From: Phoenix dactylifera
Lineage: Eukaryota > Streptophyta > Magnoliopsida > Arecales > Arecaceae
NCBI RefSeq assembly: GCF_009389715.1
Contig: NC_052399.1
Span: 15,627,646-15,691,645, forward strand
Reading direction: 5' to 3'
DNA length: 64,000 bases
Position 1 is the stretch's first letter. Each line of letters opens with the position of its first letter. A program made the translations under genes and the position numbers. This document shows, piece after piece, positions 1 to 12,770 of the stretch. The notes below the pieces were generated by a model. It had not been told where the DNA came from. It saw only the letters and a list, made by a program, of their open reading frames with translations, and did no database searches.

Positions 1-1780
1 AATTAGCCTGCTAGTTGATTAATCCATTCCAACATAGGGGAGAGGGCCATAATACATGGTGACAGTTTCTTCCCTTTCCTTGTTAATATTGTTGCGGAAC
101 ATTTTTTCTTTTCTTATGGAACTTGTCGTGGCCAGAGGGGATATTGAACTTTATAGAAGGAGAATGTCTAGCCTTTCCATTCTTAGGTTACATAAGACTA
201 TGAGACTCGACATGTTTTAGCCATTTGAAATGTGGAATATGCTTGAGCATATGTGCTTCTAACTATACCAAGTGTAACAATATCAGGATCACCCACACTC
301 CATCTGAAATCAATGCAGCTACAGATTGGTCAACAAGGTTGCTTAAAATTTTTGGACGACAGAAGTGGGGATCAGACATTTCTGAGGGTTTTTAATGCAG
401 ATCATAGGGTGGAGATGGTATTTTCTGTTTAAATTAGGAGTTCCATGTATTTCACAATTTGGCTGATTTCCTTACAAGCAGTTAATATTTATAATCAGCT
501 GGCATCTAGCTGAATCTTAGGATGCCTAGTTGGTAGGTACTATTGTTCCATGGGGCGGTTGTAGCAAAAACATCAAAACATAAAATATAAAGCAAAAGAG
601 GTTGGCGCTATAAGGTTACCAGATGCTTTTATTTCTGTATTGCAGAATTGAAAATCATAGCTTGGAAGGTTGGGATGAGCCTTAAGCCTTAATTGACTCG
701 TGACTCATCTTGGAACTTGGACTAGTTGTACTTGATATTTAATCATAGTAGAACATATAAAGAACTAATTAAAAGACAACTGGGATAAAGAACTGGAACA
801 TAAGACAAGAAATAGGTGATTATATAGTTGACTGATGCATAATACATACAATTTCTTTCTCAGGGTTTTAGCCAGACTCACCCTTTCTAGACTGTTTGGC
901 AATATTTTTTCTCACGCTCTCTCTTTCTTAGAGCTTATCCTCCGAAATAAATGGTACGCTTGGTGCTTCAGTGTCCATACTTGTTTAACTCGTCTGTTTG
1001 TACCATTGGAGGGGGATATTTGTGCTGTTTCCTCAGCTAAATTCTGAAAACTCTGGAAAAAACTTCCACTATCAAAAGTTATAATTTGTTAGTAATAGAA
1101 ATAATGCTACACTGTAAAAGCATGTCTCATTCTTCAGTGGTGCGCATGCATGCCCACACAAATCAATAAGCATGATGCATCAGAGTTTTTTGTTCACATT
1201 AAACAAACAGGATACAGTTCTTCCTATCAGCTCTATTTCTTCCTTCTGTGTATAAACTTATCTACCATGTGAGATGTTAAATACTCAGGAAATATTGTAC
1301 ATGATGTCTAGCAATTGCTGACTGCCAAGTCTTAGCACCTTATAAGTATCATGTTCCTCCAATTCATTGTCAGACCACTTATGAATCTGAACTTGAATAA
1401 AAAAGAACAATAGATGATTATTTATTTATTTATTTTATTTTTTTTGGGGGGGGGAGGGGGGGGTTGGTATGGAATAACTAAGAGCATTATCTATTAGATT
1501 GTCCCATGGCCTTCCCTTTTTTTTAACTGTCTGATTCCACATTGCATGTGCCATCTTTCATTTTCACAACTATGTAGAATATTATTTTTTATGTGCAACT
1601 TTATATACACTGATCAGTTTCTTTTGATGACAGTGGGGATTGGGATTTGAAGATAAAGATCCCTGATCAGTGCATGGTTTTGAGGATAAAGATACCCCCA
1701 TGCTTCATGAAGTGAATTAATGTAAAGGACATTTACCTCAATTTTTACAAATGAAAGGTGTACTTTTTGGTAGTCCTTTA
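1..1780. other. Intergenic, no gene seen
   Basis: AT-rich DNA with only short chance ORFs in both strands. A T-run followed by a G-rich run lies near 1425-1465. No conserved protein, RNA gene or terminal repeat was recognised. Confidence 0.5.
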
Positions 1781-1839
1781 TATGGACGTGGCACTTTTGT
1801 TCTTTTCTCAAGGGACAGTGCAAGCATCAAAATTCAAAT

Positions 1840-2115
1840 ATTTTGTGGTTTTGGAAATGGTTCTTGAGGCATTGGGTATTCCTTCAGTTAATTCTATATG
1901 TGTGACCCGTATTGATGTCTTTGTTCCATCTTCGTTTGTGTCAGGCAACAGGAATGGTGACAATGATGAAGCAGCTTGAGATTTGGGAAGTCACCATCTT
2001 GGTATTGATGATACTAAGGATATAGCAAGATTGGTTCAACATTTGCTCGCTGATGGTGTTGTCTTTCAGATTACTGCAAGGAGGAGCACTTCAAATCCTC
2101 ATATTGGTAAAATTT
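1840..2115 (+). pseudogene. Decayed 3'-5' exonuclease-like (ERI-1/DEDDh type) fragment
   Basis: Two pieces of what looks like one protein read in different frames. The first (about 1850-1960) ends near GIPSVNSICVTRIDVFVPS. The second (about 1984-2110) contains SHHLGIDDTKDIARLVQHL followed by DGVVFQITARR. His-x4-Asp followed by Asp is the usual third exonuclease motif of DEDDh nucleases such as ERI-1-like proteins. The pieces are joined by MVTMMKQLEI in a third register, so at least one frameshift separates them, and no active-site DE motif is seen upstream. I infer a pseudogene or gene relic. The family assignment rests on motif memory only. The 3' end of a gene beginning outside the window cannot be excluded. 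Confidence 0.35.
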
Positions 2116-2119
2116 CTTT

Positions 2120-2720
2120 TCACGTTGAATCAGATGATAATCAAGTCTTTTCAAGTTGAATCAGATGATGATTAAGTATGCATTGGAGAGTTTTGAACTA
2201 TAGGGTGGGATGATGGAAGTACAAAAGGTTTCGAAAATGGACTTTGAAGTAAAACAAGTTTGGAAGATCTGATTGAAAATCAGCAGTTTTAGGCCCTCTC
2301 TATTGAACTGCTGTCAATCTCATGTGATCAAATCATCACCAATAAGATGAGGAACCTGACCCAGCTGCAGTTGCAGCCCCTACTTGCACGTTCACCACTG
2401 AGCACGTAGGAATTTGATGCTGGTAAGGGAAGAGAGCGATCTAGGAAAGGACATCAGTCTTATAAATGCCTTGGTGGCTTTGATACACATGATACTGCCT
2501 CAATATTGTACAGCAAAAATGAAAGGCTGAGACTCTTTTTACAACTCATCTTAAAGCAGTTTTTAGAGAAAAACAATGAAATGCCAACAGTATTTTCCTA
2601 CACGGAACATCTGAACTACCATATGAATCTGTCTCAGATTAGCAATTTCCTTTGGAAGCTTGGGCTTCCAGCATTGGAAGTTCTATAAAATCAGGAGGCC
2701 GTCCAAGTGAGCTCAAGCAG
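2120..2720. other. Intergenic / 3' flank of first MLO gene
   Basis: Contains a short imperfect direct repeat at about 2120-2180 (TTGAATCAGATGAT twice) and a 60-codon ORF at 2506-2688 with no recognisable similarity. Otherwise unremarkable sequence just beyond the MLO stop codon. Confidence 0.4.
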
Positions 2721-2721
2721 T

Positions 2722-5619
2722 TCACTTTGACTGCCGACTCCTTGTAGAGAGCTCACTGCTTTGCCGCCTCCACAATCCGAAAGAAATCTCACCATCATTG
2801 GGCATGGCACCATATTGAATGATCTCTTCTACCACTTTCTGGACTTCCAAAAGTTCTAGCCTTCCTGAGGGATACTTGAATTCTGTCTCCCGTGTGGTGG
2901 GCCTGTAGGATGATGAAGCTTTAGTTGGGAGAGACGGTGAGGAGGGTGCCATTGCTTTGTGCCTGTAGGATGGCAAAGCTTTGGCTGGTAGAAAAGTTAA
3001 TGAGGAAGTTGCTGCCGCATGCCTAGTAGACGTTGGAGCTTTTGCTGGGTGAGAAGGTGCCGAGGATCCCATTGCCGTGTTGCTATAAGATGATGGAGCT
3101 TTGGTTGGGAGACAAGGTAGAGAAGGTAAGCAGGGTGCCGCTGCTGTGGGTCTCTGAGATGAAGAACATACAGTTGGGAAAGAAGGTGAGGGTGCTGCTG
3201 AAGGGCTTGGGGAAAGCGATCTCTGCTTGGCCAGGTTCTTCTTTGCTGTCCTGTGCCAGTTCTTCAGGCCATCAATGATGCGGTCTGTGAAGATTGTTTC
3301 TTTCATCGAAGAGCCCATCTGACCAGAAGAGATGCAACCAGTGAACAAGAAGAGCCATGCAGGAAAGCTTGCGGTTCTGCTTATGTATTAGTATCTCTAC
3401 CTGGGTGACTAATGCATATAGTGGAAGAGTAACATAGGCGCAGAAGAACTGAACTATAATGCCGAAGCCGATACTTAAGACGACATCCTCCACGTTGTTA
3501 TGGAAACAGGACCAGAGTCCAAAATTGTACTGGATTGCAAGCAAGTTAGAATGGTTTTGATACAGTCACATCCTTAATGATGAGTATTGTACTGCATTGC
3601 GGACTCACCCATGTCCATGTGAAGAATGCAAGCTGCAAGGAGTTCTGCAATCGGCCAACAATCCAAGTCAGTAGGGTAACTACAATGGTGGAAAAGAGCA
3701 GTAGCCTATCTGAGTGCTTTAAACCAAAAAATAACAAATTGGCAAGTTCAAAAGTTTTTTGTGCTAAATATCTCTATCAAACTTGATGTAACTTCTTGTT
3801 CTCTTTAATATCATCAGGCTATGTATTGGTTGTAACAGGGAAGTAACTTTTGATCTCTAAATATTTTCTTATAATAATCCACCTGAATCAGGATGAATTG
3901 AATGAGATGCAATAGCAATTGGGGTTGGCCAAACCAGAATAAGTTATCATCAGGCTTCACACATACTCTCCCTGGAACAACCGCAATCTGTTCACTGCTC
4001 TTTAAGCACATTTTGGTTATGATGACCTCTAGCTTCGTTCCTACAACCAAAAGAGCCTGCAGCAAGAGTGAAATCGTTTTCCTTTCTTAAAACCCTATAT
4101 TCATAGGCACGGTATAACGAGTTATGTGAGCTCACCACCAAGGGAATAAAAGGAAGCCAATAGTGGTTATAGAATCCTGTAACCAAATTAAAACAAAAGA
4201 AAGAAAGTGTCATTCGAGGCAATAAGGTTATATAATTTGATTTGAGAGTAATCCTAAATCCCTCAATTATTATGAAAGATGATATCGTAATTATTCTTAT
4301 CTACATTGCGTTAATAACAAATGTACTTATTTCTGCTGCTATTTGGGGAACATATTTGCAATTTGGCATTACCATGTGCATGGAAGAAAATGAAGAAGAT
4401 AACGCATAGCCATATCCAAAAGCTGCAAGGATTAGAGCAGTGCGAGATAATAATTAGAATCCATGAGCTAGTTGAAGCAATGAGGATTCTTGAACATGAT
4501 GAGAGGATAGAACCTTATCCTGACAGTAACCACAAAGTCATGATCAAGTGATCTCCGAAGAAACTTGCGGAAATCAAACTTGCTGTGGTCCTGAGGAAAG
4601 TGAACCTGCAGGAAATATTAGCCTAGCACGTCAGTATAGGGATGTAATTATTTTCGTTGCTAAAATCACTATTGGATACTTAATTACAGCCATCTGCTAA
4701 GGTCTTACTGCAACGAAACCATGCCGAAGAGCAAAATAATCAGCTTTGGATACCGAACCAGTGAATTGCCGAACAAAGCAAACCTGCATCCATGATAACA
4801 GCAAGATTAATTATGAATATGGAGACATGGCCAAGACAGCCACTATGAGCTTACAGTTCTAGGTGTTTAGTTAGACTAACTAGCCAGAGAAGCAATCTGT
4901 ATTTACTCCAGAACTTCAGATGCCTTCTTCCAAAGGATGTCTGTCGGGTGAGCTTAAACCTACGAGGATCTGCATGTATTGTGTTTAAGTCATCTTAGCA
5001 AAGGAACAAGGACATTTGAAGAATAAAGCAATCATGTAATGGAAACAACAAATTAAAATGGATATGTGCTGCATTCGATATTTACTGAAGCCTATTTAAT
5101 TTTAATTCTTCACAGATAATCAACTGAAAAACTCATAAAATTAAAGTGCACTTTTGCTTCAGATCACTGTATTAATGCACAAAAAAGACATGGGCTTTGG
5201 AGGTTGTGAAACAGCTCCTAGCTTCAGTAACTTTTGAGGTTGTGTCTCTTTTCTGATGTGATTTTCAGGTTACATTTTAGGAAATTAAATACTGGACCTC
5301 TCTCATGGAGTCTGAATTGGCTGCCACATATACTTACCATTTGATAACTGGAATTCCAGAGTTTTAGTCTCTTCTTCCCAAGAGTTCCACTTCTTCATCT
5401 GAAAGATTCAGGAGATAACCAAGCAACTTAGTAACCTATATATATAATATAGCAATATTTTTCCCCCCTTTTTTGGTTGGAGTGCCACCCATTATTTCAT
5501 ATGGAAGAAGGATCCGTATGAAACATATTGTTGGTACATGAAACTTCCACCCAATGTAATAGGGGTGCAACTACTGGGTTACGGGCATTTTTTTGCCCGT
5601 TAATGTATCTTCTACTTCC

Positions 5620-5667
<48 letters not shown>

Positions 5668-6671
5668 TGACTTGAAAGCTCACCTTATGGGTAGTTTTTT
5701 TCCAGATGATTGTCAATGCTGAAAAGACTTAAGGATTAAGCTAACAATAGAAGGTAGCAGAAACATATAACCATAAACAACTGTGATCACCTAAAACATT
5801 AGGGAAATGGGTAGACATGCCTTAACATCCCCAAGACCGAAGGTAAGAAGGCACGATAGGATATGGAACACAGCCAGCGCAATGATCAACATCTGCAGCT
5901 GTAGAACACCTTGCGAGGATACAAGAGACACCTTCCCCTGCCCAAAAGATGAAAGTTTTAATCCTAATGGATCAAATCTCTTAAAAAAATTTTAAAAAAA
6001 CATCCATTCTGTAAAAAATTGCTTGGTTCTGACCTCCTTTTGGCATGATTCCTCCTCAGTGAAAGTGCCTGGGGGCTCAGCATCTTTACATGGAAGAAGG
6101 GAGTTCGCTAGGCTTCTCGGTATACAGATCTTTGAAATTGGTTGCTGGGCAACAGTCAGCAACAAGGACATGAATCCAAAATCCCTCAGTTCTACACAAC
6201 ACCAACAAAACCTTGAGAACTATTGAAGGTATTAACTTCATAACACTGTGAAGAAGAGTTTTTCTCTCCCTTTTTTTTTAAAAAAAAAGAAGACACCTTT
6301 CAAAATAAATGATAATCCTAGATCAGAAGATAATAGATGACTAAAGCAAAGCCTTAATATTTTGATCCGCCAAAAAAAACAATGTTGTGACCTAAAGAAA
6401 TAGATCAAACTCCTCGCGCACCTGCTTTTATATGGTAGAGAGCCTGATTGATTGTCTTCCTTTTTCTCCTCTCAAGTAACTAAACGAATAAACCAACATT
6501 TATATTAGACATTCATGCATTATTTTGCATATGAGAGAGAGACGGTGAAAATATAACCAGAGTTAGCAGATGGAGGGCATGTTCAAGGAGGAGAGCTATA
6601 AGAATCAAAACAGCACAAACGCCAGCTACAGCCCAAGTAGGAGTGGATTCCAGAGAAGCTTCCGATTCCAT
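2722..6671 (-). CDS. MLO-like seven-transmembrane protein, copy 1 (14 exons)
   Basis: MLO proteins are plant plasma-membrane proteins with seven membrane spans and a calmodulin-binding tail; family members act in powdery-mildew susceptibility, pollen-tube and root signalling. Exons read on the minus strand: 6671-6558, 6479-6422, 6191-6034, 5937-5821, 5398-5338, 4969-4881, 4783-4709, 4605-4514, 4422-4373, 4176-4136, 4056-3883, 3644-3609, 3529-3401, 3318-2722. All phases agree, giving about 596 aa. Visible hallmarks: N-terminal TPTWAVAGV with the first span, loop cysteines at about 80, 92, 107 and 363, DPRRFKL...TSFGRRHL, FYNHYWLPFIPLV, GTKLEVII, NLFWFGQPQ, PLYALVTQMGSSMK, and a calmodulin-binding stretch around Trp419. 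The donor after exon 4 is GC, not GT. The tail carries four imperfect repeats absent from copy 2. Clade not assigned. Confidence 0.9.
2890..3230 (-). repeat. Coding minisatellite in the MLO copy 1 tail
   Basis: Four imperfect copies of a roughly 60-75 bp in-frame unit encode variants of PTKAPSSYxxxAMxxSxPS in the C-terminal tail. Anchors are PTKASSSYRP, PAKALPSYRHKAM, PAKAPTSTRHAA and PTKAPSSYSNTAM. The paralogue at 21520 has a short unrelated linker at the same place, so the expansion is specific to copy 1. Confidence 0.7.
5622..5665. repeat. (CT)n microsatellite in MLO copy 1 intron 4
   Basis: About 20 CT units between exons 4 and 5 of the first MLO gene. Confidence 0.9.
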
Positions 6672-6865
6672 GATATCAGTATCCTACGGTATTATGGGCT
6701 CGGATATAGTTGGTGTAGCTAGTTTTATCAGGATCTGAAGGCTCGCAACGTGGAATTCTTTGTGCTCTCTCTCCCTGGAAGCTACCTAGCTAGCTCTTAA
6801 GATGCATGCGAAGGCCAAAGCTTTGGAAGTGGTCAGACGAGTCTGATCTGAACTCTGAAGGGTGT

Positions 6866-6875
6866 AATATATAAA
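6866..6875 (-). promoter_or_regulatory. Putative TATA box of MLO copy 1
   Basis: On the minus strand the sequence reads TTTATATATT about 195 bp before the ATG at 6671. This would leave a 5' leader of roughly 160 nt. It is the only clear TATA-like match in the near-upstream region. Confidence 0.4.
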
Positions 6876-9460
6876 GGTGAGGGCCCTAACCGAGGGCCTA
6901 TAGCATACGTGGTGATGGTGGGAAAGCCGTCCTTCTTTGACATCATAGAGCCAAATATGGTTAAAAATAATTTACACTGTTATTTTATTGAGAAGCGAAC
7001 CATTTTCTAAGAGAAGGGAAAAATAAACAAGTTGAGCAGGGAAACTTCTTCCGTACCGCAAGGTGTTGGGAAGTACAAATTTGGGAGTAGTTGGACAAGG
7101 CTTGACTGCCTCCTAGTTGGACCAAGAAATCGTTATCTGGATGCAAGCTTGAATTTTCTGAACAATGGTGAGAATGCTTTTGTTTGGGTTTGAGCTAAAC
7201 CTTTCCAACGCAGGCACTGAGGAGAGATGTCCCAACTAGCTGATCCAAGCTCATTGACCGGATGCTCGATAGGTACTTGATGCTGCAAGGGTCTTCTTGA
7301 AATAATCTTGCTATCGCGAAATGATGATACTGACGAGAGAAAAATATTGAGACATCTTGGATGATGGATTGGCAAGCTTAGACATTTGCACAAATATAGT
7401 GCATGAAGCCGCCTGCTGGTTGGTCAGCTTTCATTTGTTGTGTGTGGATAGGAAAAAAATTATATTTTGATCAAAAATATCTCTAGATATGTGGACTTAT
7501 ATATACGTGCATATGTACATATATTATAAGTATATGTATAGTTCTATTTCCGTAATCATGAATCAAGGCTTGTCCTAATAGACAAAGGCCGCTTGCTTAA
7601 TTAGCAACCAAAGGTCGCTTGCTTAGCAACCAAAAGTTTTGGATATAAATCTTGGATTGATGGTGCATATTCAAGCAGCAGGAGCTAGGTAATTATAGTA
7701 CATGCAGGCATCTTTTCTTTTTCTTAAAACAATGATTGCAGCACTGAGTTTTAGAATTACCTTTTCTAAGTGACTTTTTAATCCCATCGATTTTCTTAGA
7801 TATTTGGATTGGATAATTTTAGTTAATTTATCCTGTATCATTATTGTATCAAAAAAAAAAATGTTGGTCAAAATTAACCACCAAGAATTGCTAAAAAAGG
7901 TCGTATTGATATATGGGTGGAATGATCTATGTACCTTATACAAATATAATTATCTAAAGCAATTCATGGAGGTAAAAGTAGCATCTTTTGACTAGAGAAA
8001 TTAACAAATTGCTTATTACATAAAAAAGTTGCCCAAACTTGAGTTGAGTTTGACTATATATATTCAAGCATGGATTATTTTCGAACTAACCGGGCTAGAA
8101 CAACTATGTTATCAAGCCGATATTAAGCTTCTATCATTCTTGTGAGCCCAATGTCTAGACTTTGCTCATCTACAAATCAAGCTCTAAATGAGGTTTGAGT
8201 TAGGCCTGTTTTAAAATGAAAAAGCGCAATAGAGCTTATTAACTAAGGATATTTTACTCACAAAAAAAAAGAAAGAAAGAAACTAGCTAGACATGTTAAT
8301 CTATTCATTAATTTCTATAGGAAATCACTTAGCATTTCATAATTATGTGACTCCGCAATTGATCATCTTGAGCGTGGCGCTGAACTCCATATTTGACCTA
8401 GTGAAGGTCAGTGGTGAACGAAGCATCACATTTAGAACGTTACATGCCGAGTCACTTAGTGCATATAGACAATAGCTATAAATACTTATTTCGAAAAGCA
8501 TGGCCACCGCAATTATTGTTTGTAATATCTTTATAGGTTGCGTGCACATTCGCAGTCTGGTATTTATTTCCCAATCAAAGCTAGCTTCTTTTTTCTATAT
8601 AATATGCGTCTTGCAAAGAGTTAAAGCATAAATTGATAACCTTCTAGATATTCAAAGCCATGACCTGAAAATATGATAGCAAAAAGATTATTATATTTTA
8701 CGGATTATGTTACTATCGAGTAATTGTTATTTATTCACCTGAGTTTTATTAAAAGGCGAAACGTAACCTGTTTTTCTTGCTGTGATATGCATCAGATGGA
8801 GAAGCGAGCGGAACGAACTACGAGTCACGAAGTCATGTACCTGTCGACGAAGTCAGAGATATGACGAGCAAATGAAAGCTATACCATTTAGAGGTGCATT
8901 CAAGTCCAGACGCTCATATAATTAAAAATAAGTTGTGGCAATAAAAGTCATATTTGATTGGATGAAATCGAAAAGAATGACGTGCAGCCGGACACGTACG
9001 AAAAGGATTCCGTACGCTGTATGTGAGCCACCCTCACGCTTCCAAAGTTGGTGCACTGTCAGATGTCACAACTGGTACGGCTGTGTTAGCGTTTAAGTTC
9101 GATGGCAATTTTTGTTTAGGTCGAACACGGTGAATCGAATTTTACGTAGATTTTTGTCCGTCAACTGGGGAAGTCCCGATCAATTTATCTCATCCACTTC
9201 CAGGCGGCGGAAAGGATCATACTTCCGGATTCATTCATCTCTATCCATGACCAACGCCACGCCATTTGCCGTCCTACGTTGCGTTATTACGTGTTCTAAT
9301 ATTAATGAACCAGCGATGCCACATGTTTTCATTCCGTTAGCGTAAAAAAGTGTATAAACTAAAAATACTAATATTTGAAAAGTCAAATGACCCTTAGTAA
9401 TTTTATTTTTTTCATAGTACAATAAGTGATTGACAGAACTTAAGTGAGGATAAGCCTCAT
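6876..9460. other. Intergenic, AT-rich, 5' of MLO copy 1
   Basis: No credible coding frame or RNA gene. Short A- and T-runs are frequent. Only scattered chance ORFs of 60-90 codons. Confidence 0.45.
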
Positions 9461-9596
9461 CTGATATTATTTATAACAATCCAAAACTCAAAATGGCTAG
9501 CTGAAAGTTATTATGTAGATTTATTGATAAATACCCAAAATTTATTTGATGAATAAGCGATGTGAAACTAAACACACGTCCATACGGATCCTCATA
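9461..9596 (-). mobile_element. Relic TRIM LTR with primer-binding site
   Basis: 9472-9596 aligns along its length with the 137-bp TRIM-type repeats at 20038 and 20340. Shared anchors include AAAATGGCTAGC, AATAAGCGATGTG (for AATAACCGATGTG) and ACTAAACACACG. The adjoining 9461-9470 (CTGATATTAT) corresponds to the degraded primer-binding complement CTGATACCAT. It is far more diverged than the copies at 20 kb, so it is an old insertion on the minus strand. Confidence 0.7.
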
Positions 9597-9654
9597 TTTT
9601 CTCGCAGCATAAAAGGCGAAGAGCAAGAGAGAGGAAATTCTATAGGTTGGAGAC

Positions 9655-9815
9655 CATGGGACTGAGACTGTAAGATTGAGAGAGAGGCAAGAGACCACGG
9701 GATTAAGAGAGAGGCAAGGGAATTGAGGCCGCAAGATTTAGAGAGAGGCAAAAGACCACGGGATTGAGAGAGAGGCGAGAGACTGCAGGAACTATGAAAG
9801 AGGCAGGTTTCGACT
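9655..9815. repeat. Purine-rich minisatellite
   Basis: About five imperfect copies of a roughly 30-bp unit built on GAGAGAGGCAAGAGACCACGG. It lies just beyond the relic TRIM LTR. Confidence 0.6.
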
Positions 9816-9839
9816 AGAAACCTTGGAGGGTGGAGAATA

Positions 9840-12765
9840 AGTGAATAACAGGTAGATGTTGATCGCTATAGATTAAGACGGATAAAATTAAAGCCATTAA
9901 CAAGGCACTACTTTGATTTAGTCCAATATCAACTGCTTAAAAAATGCTATCTTACTTTAAAACGAAATCGTCGCTAGCAAGCTCAAGATGAGCACAGGCA
10001 TTCGACTTGGACAGGCTCGGTTTAAGTCGGATCTTGTTGTGGATTTGGGTGCGATTAGCGTGCGTCAGGTTCGCTTGTGCTGTAAATAATAACAAACTTT
10101 TGCTAGCTGGATAAAGATGGATTTCAAGTTCTATTAGGAGACTGTTTTTCTTGAGCAAAATGGTCACCTCCTTCCATTGACAAATGAAATGATACGGGGA
10201 AATTCTCCACATGCACAAACAAATAAAAAAAGAACCCATCTCCATCCCATCTTTGAGAATAGCGATCCTCTTGTATGGGATACGTAGACCTTCTTCGTAG
10301 GCCCAGCGTCCAAGATAGGCGACCACAATTAAAATAGTTAACTTATTAATTATGTAAAACAAGTGACCAAATGTTAAGAGTCATTTCAGCGCACCGCCAT
10401 GTTTGTATTCCAACTTGCCACCTGCAAAACGTAAGTCAACGTCCATTAAACGTAACTAAAGCATGGTTTGATTTTTTGCCAGATCCAACTTGCGTAGATC
10501 ATGTTTATTTATTGACCATGAGTTATTTTATAACTAGTTGCCATATACGTGAAACGTTGGACAGGAGCCATCTTTTGGCACCGCGGGAACGAGGCAGTTG
10601 ACAATCGCCATCGACCCCTTACTTTCTTCTCGAGGTTTGAATACTATAATAGTTCTCCATTTTTTATTGGCTTGGTTACTCATGCAATGTCTTTTTCTTT
10701 TGTAATGAAACAAAAAAATTACTCATCCCGTGTGACAGGAGGAAATTGATGCAATTCATATGATCCGAAACTTTCCTTTTGCTTTGACATTAAACAACTT
10801 TGGGTTGTTGGAGGAGATATTAACTAACTCGATCGTGATGCTGATCTTAATAATGTTCTATTTTAGACCATAAAGATGAAGCTTTTAGCGCATCATGACA
10901 AGCAAGATATTGATAGGATAGAATACAGAAATAGATTATAGTTCAACCAACTTTAGGGTTGGTACCAAGCAAATGAATTTGAGTCCCACCCTCATTTAAT
11001 TTGTGATGGATTTACCCCTTCCCAATTTTCATAGAGCAATCAGTAGTCTAGTTCTAAGATCATTATCTTGATTTACTAAGCTCAATGATAAATATCTTTT
11101 TTTATTTCTAGATATGTCCATCTATTCATCTCTCTCTCTGTGGCAAGTATAAATAAATATCATATATACTCATATAAATATATAAATATATATGAGCATT
11201 AATTAGTTGAAAATAAATATTAAGAGCTTTTTCGATTTCCATGATTACTGTTTATATTACAGATATTATGCACCGTCCAAGTTTAGGTGAGTAGGAAGCG
11301 ACAAAAAAGAAGAGGAGAACAAACAGAGAAGCATAACGGTTGCATAATCTAAAAAAATTAGGAACTTCATATTTTATGTGAAAAATGATGACGATCGTTT
11401 TGATTTTTTTGAAAATTTTATCATCCAAGATCTCCTCAATTGAAAAAAAAAAATCCTTCTAAACTTTTTAACATCAATCATATAAAAAATACTTCAAAAG
11501 TAACTTGTGCGAGCATCTAAACACACTCAAAAAGAGGTCTTTAATTACAATAAAACGACACCATCAGTCCTGTCTCTTACATGCATCGTATCGGCTTTGC
11601 CTGATTCCCATTTGTTAGAGTAGTGACTCCAAGATCAAAGAAAAGCATAATAAGTATATTTATATTTTGAGAAAAAAATACCTCTTGGTCCTCTCAAGTC
11701 TCTTGTATAGTGTCTCAGCATTCAAAATTTTGCAATCCATCCTCTTATTGTATGGTGCTCTCAGCCTCTTAACACCGATAATATAGGAGAATCCCTTAAT
11801 GCTAATAAAAATTATTCTTCTATTTCTATAGTTCTATTCTCTTCCCTTTCTTTCCTTTCAATTTCTGTTTCTCCTTCTTCCCTTTCTCTAGAAAGCATCA
11901 AGAAATCAAAGGGCACAATAGATCTAAATTTTGATCATGGCCATGCCTCTCTTCTACTGTTTTGATCCATGTTCAATCAGCAAAAATTATGGATGTTGAC
12001 CTATAGTTCCAGCAATGCACGGGGGAGCTAGCCCATTGCCTCCTTGATTGCTTCATGATCCGGCTGTATCCTATTGTATCAAAAAAAACAAAAACTAAGG
12101 TAAGGGATTCAATTGGAAATTTTGAAAGGAGGGGGGCATGTGAAAAAAAATTAAACTTGAGGGCATCAAAAGTATTCTTCTATATTTTTAAATGCGTTTG
12201 TTTAAGGATTGATCTATACTCTGCAATCAGAAAGATCGGCTTGGTTTCGCTAAAGTGGCTGGCTGGTCTGCTCTTCAAAAGATGACACAGTTCTTTCTTT
12301 TTATTTCTGTTTTAACTTATACATAGGTAACATGTGGCTATCTTTTTTGCTTTCTCATAGGTTTGTTTAGTTACAACTGATACCTACAGTTTTGATCTGA
12401 CATACTCTCTATTTTCTATAACTCATCCCCTCTATAATTATCAATTCTTTTAATAAAGTCTTAGGTAGCGCATTTGCCTCCCTTAGTATCAAAAAATATT
12501 ATGACCTAAAGATGAGGTGCCTTCTAGTCTACCCATGTTTCAGCAATTAGAACTCAACTTTCTTAAAGACCAGGAAAGCATTTATTTTTCCAAAAGGATC
12601 TGTAATTAATGTAGTTTGACCGAGGATGTTAGCCATCCAGGAGACGTGCTCTCTAATTTCTTAATGAGTCCCAAGTGGACTAATTAATTCGTAGAACCTC
12701 AGATGATGAATTCGTAGATCTGGAGGTGTGGACAAGCAGGAAGACAAAACAATACCTGTTCTTCC
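9840..12765. other. Intergenic, no gene seen
   Basis: Only chance ORFs (for example 9952-10362 on the minus strand, without recognisable domains). AT-rich, with CT-rich blocks near 11120-11140 and 11820-11890. Confidence 0.4.
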
Positions 12766-12770
12766 GTTTC
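12766..12770. repeat. Target site duplication GTTTC, left copy
   Basis: GTTTC directly abuts the outer end of the gypsy 3' LTR. The same five bases directly follow the element's other end at 20477-20481. Confidence 0.75.
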
